Source: Saprospiraceae bacterium UBA7328 (GTDB taxonomy: Bacteria > Bacteroidota > Bacteroidia > Chitinophagales > Saprospiraceae). From it: a stretch of 11,947 nucleotides of DNA. Location of the stretch: assembly GCA_002471345.1 (NCBI GenBank), contig DKPS01000010.1, positions 1 through 11,947 on the forward strand. Reading direction: 5' to 3'. The notes beneath the pieces are model-generated. The model saw nothing but the letters and a program-made list of their open reading frames with translations, was not told the origin of the DNA and searched no databases. Position numbers and translations under genes: made by a program. Shown here piece by piece: positions 7,829 to 11,947 of the stretch (within the stretch, counting starts at the first letter, position 1; each line of letters opens with the position of its first letter).

Positions 7829-8632
7829 TTATATTTTTTTCCCTATTATTTGAATAGAATTGCCTGTTTGATTATTAAAGACCAAGCGATCAATTAAAAC
7901 CAATCCTTTAAGGAATGGAAGCATCAAAACCTGAGAAATAACACCCGCCTTACGACTTAAATATCCCAGCTCCCAGCTGAATCTAGAAATCCTTCCATCC
8001 GTATAATAAGCCTGTTCAATCTCAAACCCTTCCTTGTTCATTCTATCCTTAAGATCTTCCAGCATGTATACTTGCCCTATATGCTCATCGTCTAACCATT
8101 GATGATGGTCCGAAAACCATCTTTCTGGCAAAACTGTTTTCTGAATTTTACTGGGCATTTTTACCAATAATCTCCCACCCTGAACAAGGCGATTATAAGC
8201 TTCCTTAAAAGGCATTTCATTTTCTTTGATATGCTCGAAAACATCTACAGAGTATATAAAATCAAAATTTTTATTTTCTGGGAGTGAATCACAAGGCCCT
8301 AAATGTGTAGTCATATTATTGATTCTGTGATTATCAATAACTTCATTGATCGACTTTAGTCGATCAGGTTCTACATCCAGTGCAGTTATATTGGCTTTTT
8401 CCAAAGCTCCGGCCATCATAAAGGCATATTCCCCTTGACCACATCCAAGGTCTAGGATATTATTGAAAGATTGGTGAGGAAGACTTCTGATCAATTTTTT
8501 AAAAATATTAGCTCTAGCATATTGACCAATATTTGTCGAGCCCAAAATTCTATTTACAATCTTTCCTAATTTGGAATATCGAGATATTCTTTTACTCATT
8601 AGGTATTGGTTATGTGCGAAGCGAAGTTTCAT
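7829..8632 (-). CDS. class I SAM-dependent methyltransferase
   Basis: A 267-aa Rossmann-fold methyltransferase. Motif I is ILDLGCGQGEY (59-69), the acidic residue at the end of strand 2 lies in ALDVEPDRL (84-92), and the post-motif region is YSVDVFEHI (127-135), followed by LVQGGRLLVKMPS. This is the Methyltransf_11/23 pattern seen in polysaccharide and lipid loci. The C-terminal stretch after SRFSWELGYLSRK (about 217-229) is hydrophobic (LMLPFLKGLVLIDRLV) and may bind the membrane. In this operon it most likely O-methylates a sugar or the glycan end; the substrate is not known. The ATG at 8630-8632 makes a 23-bp overlap with the flippase gene. A second ATG at 8597-8599 (Met12), 10 nt past the flippase stop, is a reasonable alternative start because the first eleven residues are not part of the fold. 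Confidence 0.9.
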   Translation of the reverse strand: MKLRFAHNQYLMSKRISRYSKLGKIVNRILGSTNIGQYARANIFKKLIRSLPHQSFNNILDLGCGQGEYAFMMAGALEKANITALDVEPDRLKSINEVIDNHRINNMTTHLGPCDSLPENKNFDFIYSVDVFEHIKENEMPFKEAYNRLVQGGRLLVKMPSKIQKTVLPERWFSDHHQWLDDEHIGQVYMLEDLKDRMNKEGFEIEQAYYTDGRISRFSWELGYLSRKAGVISQVLMLPFLKGLVLIDRLVFNNQTGNSIQIIGKKI

Positions 8633-9926
8633 ATTGTTTAGTTTTGTTGAAGAATAAATTAAAGGTCAATACAGAAAAAAGTATATTGACAAACTGAATA
8701 GGGATGTCCTTCTTTAAATAGTAAAAGGCCAATGTTGATCCAAAGGACAATGAAAGGAAAGTAGCTAATGCGATTCCTGTGATTCCAAAAAATGGAAATA
8801 AAATAAAGTTTAGACTTACGTTGATACCTATGCTAGCTAAAATTAGGCGATAATTCCTTTGAGGTCGTCCGATAGCATCTAAGGAAATTCCAAAGATTCT
8901 ACCAATTGATTTTATAACAGCTGAGTAAGCTAAAATCTGAAGTATAATAGCACTTGAGCGATATTCCTCCCCTGCTACAAAAACTAATGCTGTCTCAGCA
9001 AAGAATCCAAGTAATAAACAGAGAGGAAGCATTACAGTAAGGACAATTGTAGCGGAATGTTCGATTAATTGACCAGTCTCTGGCCTAGAATTGTTTTGAT
9101 ATACTTGTGAAATTTTTGGAAAGACTACTTGAGAAATACTTGTCAATGGTATTTCTACTACATTTATCAATTTGGACGCCGCATTGTAAAAGGCTACTCC
9201 TACCGGTCCTAACAAAAAACCGAGAATAAATATGTCAACTTTATTTATCAAAATAGAACTGATGTTAGTTCCAAGGACATATCTACCATAATCGATAAGA
9301 TTACGGATACAAAAGCCGCTATAATCCTTTAATCTCAACGAGATTGACAACAAACAAACCGCTAAGCTCAAGGATACGATGAGTGCTATAACTTGAAAAA
9401 ATGGTAACCATTGAAGATTTAGTGGCCCAAATCTTTGAGCAATTATAATGGCCACAATAAAAGTCACTCCATAAGTAAATTTTGTTATGGCTATTTTTAA
9501 GAAGTTTTCAATTCCTATGCAATGGGATTCCCAGACTCTCAAAATTGAGCTTCCCAATACATAAATAGGATATATCAATGAAATATAAACAAGGTCTGGT
9601 GTTTGTGTTACCCATGCTAGAATTAAAGCTACTATGAGCATTAGAATGCTCATTAAAACTCCAGACACTAAAGAAAGCAGAAGAGCAGATGCTTGCAAAA
9701 CATTTATAACATATTTTTCAGATTTTAAAAAAGTAATATATCCATTCTGTATAAGCCCATTTCGTGCTTGCTCAGCAATAGTCATTAAGGTCATATAGAG
9801 AATCCAAATTCCTAAATCTTCTGGAGATAGAGTTCTTATTAAAATCATAAAAGCTATAAATGCGAGGCCCCACTGAGAGCCAAAAGCCAATAGAGAGTAA
9901 AATTGATTATTGAACAATATTTTCAT
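8610..9926 (-). CDS. oligosaccharide flippase (Wzx-like, MOP superfamily)
   Basis: A 438-aa polytopic inner-membrane protein with about twelve or more hydrophobic segments spread over its whole length, the size and pattern of polysaccharide transporters (Polysacc_synt/Wzx). Landmarks include the N-terminal FGSQWGLAFIAFMILIRTLS followed by DLGIW, which matches the first helix and the 'pedlGiw' loop of the family. YGRYVLGTNISSILINKVDIFILGFLLG (about 214-241) and VAFYNAASKLINVVEIPL (about 244-261) fit the middle helices around the DxxilG and YxxAxk features. It should flip undecaprenyl-linked repeat units to the periplasm, where the polymerase in the same operon joins them. The ATG at 9924-9926 lies 2 nt after the stop of the 34-aa membrane protein. 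Its substrate is inferred only from the neighbouring genes. Confidence 0.92.
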   Translation of the reverse strand: MKILFNNQFYSLLAFGSQWGLAFIAFMILIRTLSPEDLGIWILYMTLMTIAEQARNGLIQNGYITFLKSEKYVINVLQASALLLSLVSGVLMSILMLIVALILAWVTQTPDLVYISLIYPIYVLGSSILRVWESHCIGIENFLKIAITKFTYGVTFIVAIIIAQRFGPLNLQWLPFFQVIALIVSLSLAVCLLSISLRLKDYSGFCIRNLIDYGRYVLGTNISSILINKVDIFILGFLLGPVGVAFYNAASKLINVVEIPLTSISQVVFPKISQVYQNNSRPETGQLIEHSATIVLTVMLPLCLLLGFFAETALVFVAGEEYRSSAIILQILAYSAVIKSIGRIFGISLDAIGRPQRNYRLILASIGINVSLNFILFPFFGITGIALATFLSLSFGSTLAFYYLKKDIPIQFVNILFSVLTFNLFFNKTKQYETSLRT

Positions 9927-9928
9927 AA

Positions 9929-10033
9929 CTATTGATTGGTTTTTGATTCAATCCTGGCTTGATTAATCCCCCAGACCAAACCAAAGACAAAAACACATAT
10001 TACCAAACCCCATGGCAGTCCTTCTCCCATCAT
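9929..10033 (-). CDS. 34-aa single-span membrane protein (small ORF in operon gap)
   Basis: A small frame fills the apparent gap between glycosyltransferase and flippase. It starts Met-Met-Gly-Glu-Gly-Leu-Pro-Trp-Gly, continues with the hydrophobic run LVICVFVFGLVWGI (residues 10-23) and ends with a polar, positively charged tail (NQARIESKTNQ), as expected of a single-span protein. The ATG at 10031-10033 overlaps the TGA of the upstream glycosyltransferase in an ATGA arrangement, and its TAG lies 2 nt before the flippase ATG, so both junctions have the same spacing as the rest of the operon. A chance frame would not be expected to bridge the gap so exactly. I do not recognise the family. The Pro, Gly-rich span and basic tail loosely recall the short sorting tails of Bacteroidota exosortase substrates, but no signal peptide or mature region is present. 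It may assist the flippase or a glycosyltransferase in the membrane. Confidence 0.65.
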   Translation of the reverse strand: MMGEGLPWGLVICVFVFGLVWGINQARIESKTNQ

Positions 10034-11232
10034 GATATTTTCTTCTTGCTCATATTGCTTGCCATTGTGGAATGAGCGGTGTGAAGAAATGATGTTCTTG
10101 CCTTTGACAAGTTGGTCAGAGCTTTCAATGTTTGAAAAACTGCACTAAATAATCCCAACCACTTCACTAGATCTTTCTTTCGGAAATATAATTTGGGTAT
10201 AGCGACTATAAAACTTGTAATATTCAATATGAGAAGTATCCACAACAGCCTAGAGATGTTATTTAAACCCGTTAATAGGCTCCAAGAAACACTGCTACAA
10301 AAAAAGATAATTGGGAGCAGTAATCTAGGTGGGAGTGCCAGGATCGATACTTTGTAGATATAATCAACATTCAATGCTTTAATTCCATCCCAAACTCTAT
10401 GTCTTAAATGATATCCCAAATATTGATATTGAGCTTGAATCCATCGTGTTCTTTGGCTTGAAAAGGCTTGCTTGTGCCTCACTTTCTCATCGTAAATAAT
10501 GGCCTCTTCTAAATAATGAATTCGTATCCCTTTTGAAGTTAATTCCAGTTCTAACTCTTTATCAAAGCCACCTACAGCAACACTCTTCTTTAGTGCATTC
10601 TTTAATACTAGTGGAGAGAATGCCATGCCAGATCCAGAAAGTCTTGAAGACAATCCTAAGTTATAGGCACCTTTACAATAGATGTGATTATTTATATCTT
10701 CACTCGCTCCATCTAAAAATGCCATGGAAGTATCAGCGTTTTTAGCTTTTCTTTGACCTTGAATAGCATACATTTCATTTTCTAACCCAACATTGATATT
10801 GGCTAAAAATTGATGGTGCATAATGTTGTCAGCATCTAATATTACCACGCCTTCATAACTAGGATCCACCCATTTCTGAAGAGCAAGATTCAGTGCTTTA
10901 ACCTTCGTTGATTTTTCAAAGGATACTCTTTGCACATTAATATTCAATGATAATAGAGTTTCAATAGTATTTTTCGCAAGACTATCCGCGATTATTACTA
11001 CATCATATAGATTTTGAGGATACTCTTGATTTAATGATTGCAACGCCGTTTCTACAATTACTGAATCTTCTTTATATGCAGGAATCAGAACTAAAATCTT
11101 TCTTTGTTTTGATACAATGATATTTTGCTTGTGATTTTGAAGTTTTCCAGCAATTGCGAGAATAAATGGGAGTACTCCACAGTACGAAAGGTATATTAGG
11201 AGGAGGCATCCAATTACTGAGATAATAATCAT
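10030..11232 (-). CDS. membrane family 2 glycosyltransferase with QxxRW motif
   Basis: A 400-aa inner-membrane glycosyltransferase. An N-terminal span (about 2-28) precedes the GT-A domain: ILVLIPAYKED (46-56), IIADS (80-84), metal-binding DAD (133-135), the acceptor loop SGSGMAF (199-205), the region GGFDKELELEL (221-231), which supplies the acidic residue at the catalytic-base position, and QRTRW (260-264). The QxxRW box is the signature of processive or polyprenol-coupled synthases such as cellulose, hyaluronan and chitin synthases. Two or so more spans follow (about 295-345), then a basic C-terminal tail. It probably adds a hexose or N-acetylhexosamine to a lipid-linked glycan; whether it is processive cannot be told. 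The ATG at 11230-11232 follows the polymerase stop by one base and its TGA overlaps the start of the 34-aa protein. Confidence 0.93.
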   Translation of the reverse strand: MIIISVIGCLLLIYLSYCGVLPFILAIAGKLQNHKQNIIVSKQRKILVLIPAYKEDSVIVETALQSLNQEYPQNLYDVVIIADSLAKNTIETLLSLNINVQRVSFEKSTKVKALNLALQKWVDPSYEGVVILDADNIMHHQFLANINVGLENEMYAIQGQRKAKNADTSMAFLDGASEDINNHIYCKGAYNLGLSSRLSGSGMAFSPLVLKNALKKSVAVGGFDKELELELTSKGIRIHYLEEAIIYDEKVRHKQAFSSQRTRWIQAQYQYLGYHLRHRVWDGIKALNVDYIYKVSILALPPRLLLPIIFFCSSVSWSLLTGLNNISRLLWILLILNITSFIVAIPKLYFRKKDLVKWLGLFSAVFQTLKALTNLSKARTSFLHTAHSTMASNMSKKKIS

Positions 11233-11233
11233 C

Positions 11234-11947
11234 TTAATTTGTTTTGTTATTGATCATGTGATCGAATGAGGGGGCCAAAAAAATAAGTGGAATAAAAATG
11301 TTCATAATCATTCCTGTAGGCATCTGACTGAATACTTGGTTTCCATAACTCGCCATTAGTACACCTACTACACCACAATACATGGCCATAACCTGATTCT
11401 TAATTCCTGCATCATTTAGATTCCAAAGAATAACACCGCCTTTACCTACAAAATAGCCTAGCATTAAAACATGTAAACAAAGGCCTACAATCCCAGTCTC
11501 AGCCCATATCTTAACATAATAACTATCAGTAGGAGTCTCAGCAAGTAGTGTGTTGGGGCTAAATCTATTCCCCCAAAATCCTGCTGATCCGATTCCACCT
11601 CCAAATGGCCGTGTTCTTAAATGATTTCCAAAAGTCTTCTGATTTTTTAATCTTGCATTTAGTGAAGGGTTATCATCAGCAAGAGCCGTTCTGATTCTTC
11701 TTATTTGTTCATTGCCATGAGCAATATGTGTGTATTTTAGGAGATAAAAAGTAGTAAACAATACAAAAAAGCCCGCAATGAGAATCTTGAAATTTTTACA
11801 GAAAATGAGATATGTAATACCTCCAATTGCAGGAATAGCGAGAGCCCCTCTGGATCCTGAAATTAGGAATCCAACTACAATGAGAATAAAAGAAACTGCA
11901 TACAAGATCTTTCTTTTATCAACTCTTCCTGGCTGAAGAAGTAAAAT
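11234..11947 (-). CDS. O-antigen ligase/Wzy-type polysaccharide polymerase, C-terminal part (5' end outside window)
   Basis: The reading frame remains open to the last base, so the gene is cut at its 5' end; about 237 residues are present against roughly 400-450 for the family. The TTG at 11903-11905 is internal, not the start. The fragment carries the hallmark of the O-antigen ligase/polymerase (Wzy_C) family: a hydrophobic helix ending in SGSRGALAIPAIGG, a large hydrophilic periplasmic loop containing NARLKNQKTFGNHLRTRPFGGGIGS and TPTDSYYVKIWAETGIVGL, then three or so further spans to the C-terminus. The R-G-x pattern after the 'SGSR' helix and the loop 'D/HxYxxxxxExGxxG' correspond to the active-site loop that binds lipid-linked glycans. 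It would polymerise flipped repeat units in the periplasm, or ligate the glycan to a carrier; sequence alone does not separate the two. The stop lies one base before the next gene. Confidence 0.9.
   Translation of the reverse strand: MLLLQPGRVDKRKILYAVSFILIVVGFLISGSRGALAIPAIGGITYLIFCKNFKILIAGFFVLFTTFYLLKYTHIAHGNEQIRRIRTALADDNPSLNARLKNQKTFGNHLRTRPFGGGIGSAGFWGNRFSPNTLLAETPTDSYYVKIWAETGIVGLCLHVLMLGYFVGKGGVILWNLNDAGIKNQVMAMYCGVVGVLMASYGNQVFSQMPTGMIMNIFIPLIFLAPSFDHMINNKTN

Noticed and set aside
1..11947. CRISPR arrays, tRNA or rRNA genes, insertion sequences
   Set aside because: No regularly spaced direct repeats, no cloverleaf or rRNA-like segments, and no transposase or terminal inverted repeats were seen.

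Overview
The window reads as a low-GC (roughly one third G+C) member of the Bacteroidota, most likely of the Cytophagales type. The evidence for that is a soluble PAS/GAF hybrid histidine kinase with a Bacteroidota-style N-terminal coiled coil and Hpt motif, a LytTR response regulator beside it, absence of clear Shine-Dalgarno sequences before the starts, and AT-rich codon choice. This placement is inference; no rRNA or marker gene is present.

Layout. (1) Positions 2-850, plus strand: the C-terminal part of a PLP-dependent group II decarboxylase, cut by the window edge. (2) Positions 851-1336: a 486-bp intergenic stretch with a 7-bp tandem repeat, a short perfect inverted repeat and an unexplained 100-codon stop-free frame on the minus strand. 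(3) Positions 1337-5087, plus strand: a two-gene signalling unit, a 1017-aa hybrid sensor kinase (PAS-GAF-PAS-HisKA-HATPase-REC-Hpt) followed after 4 nt by a LytTR response regulator that appears to start at TTG. (4) Positions 11947-5056, minus strand: one tightly packed surface or exopolysaccharide operon. In transcription order it holds an O-antigen ligase/Wzy-type polymerase (5' end outside the window), a membrane family 2 glycosyltransferase, a 34-aa single-span membrane protein, a Wzx-type flippase, a SAM methyltransferase, a rhamnosyltransferase-like family 2 glycosyltransferase, a left-handed beta-helix acyltransferase and a second membrane family 2 glycosyltransferase.

How the genes fit together. 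Every junction in the polysaccharide operon is a gap of at most 4 nt or a short overlap, so it is almost certainly transcribed as one unit and translationally coupled. The glycosyltransferases would assemble a lipid-linked repeat unit, the methyltransferase and acyltransferase would decorate it, the flippase would move it across the inner membrane and the Wzy-like protein would polymerise it. The priming sugar transferase and the export proteins are not in the window. The signalling pair is convergent with this operon and the two 3' ends overlap by 32 bp. A phosphorelay from the kinase His to its own REC Asp, to the Hpt His and on to the LytTR regulator is plausible. Whether it controls the polysaccharide genes cannot be decided here, because the operon promoter lies outside.

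The least expected item is the 34-aa membrane protein in the apparent 103-bp gap between glycosyltransferase and flippase: its start overlaps the upstream stop as ATGA and its stop lies 2 nt before the flippase ATG.
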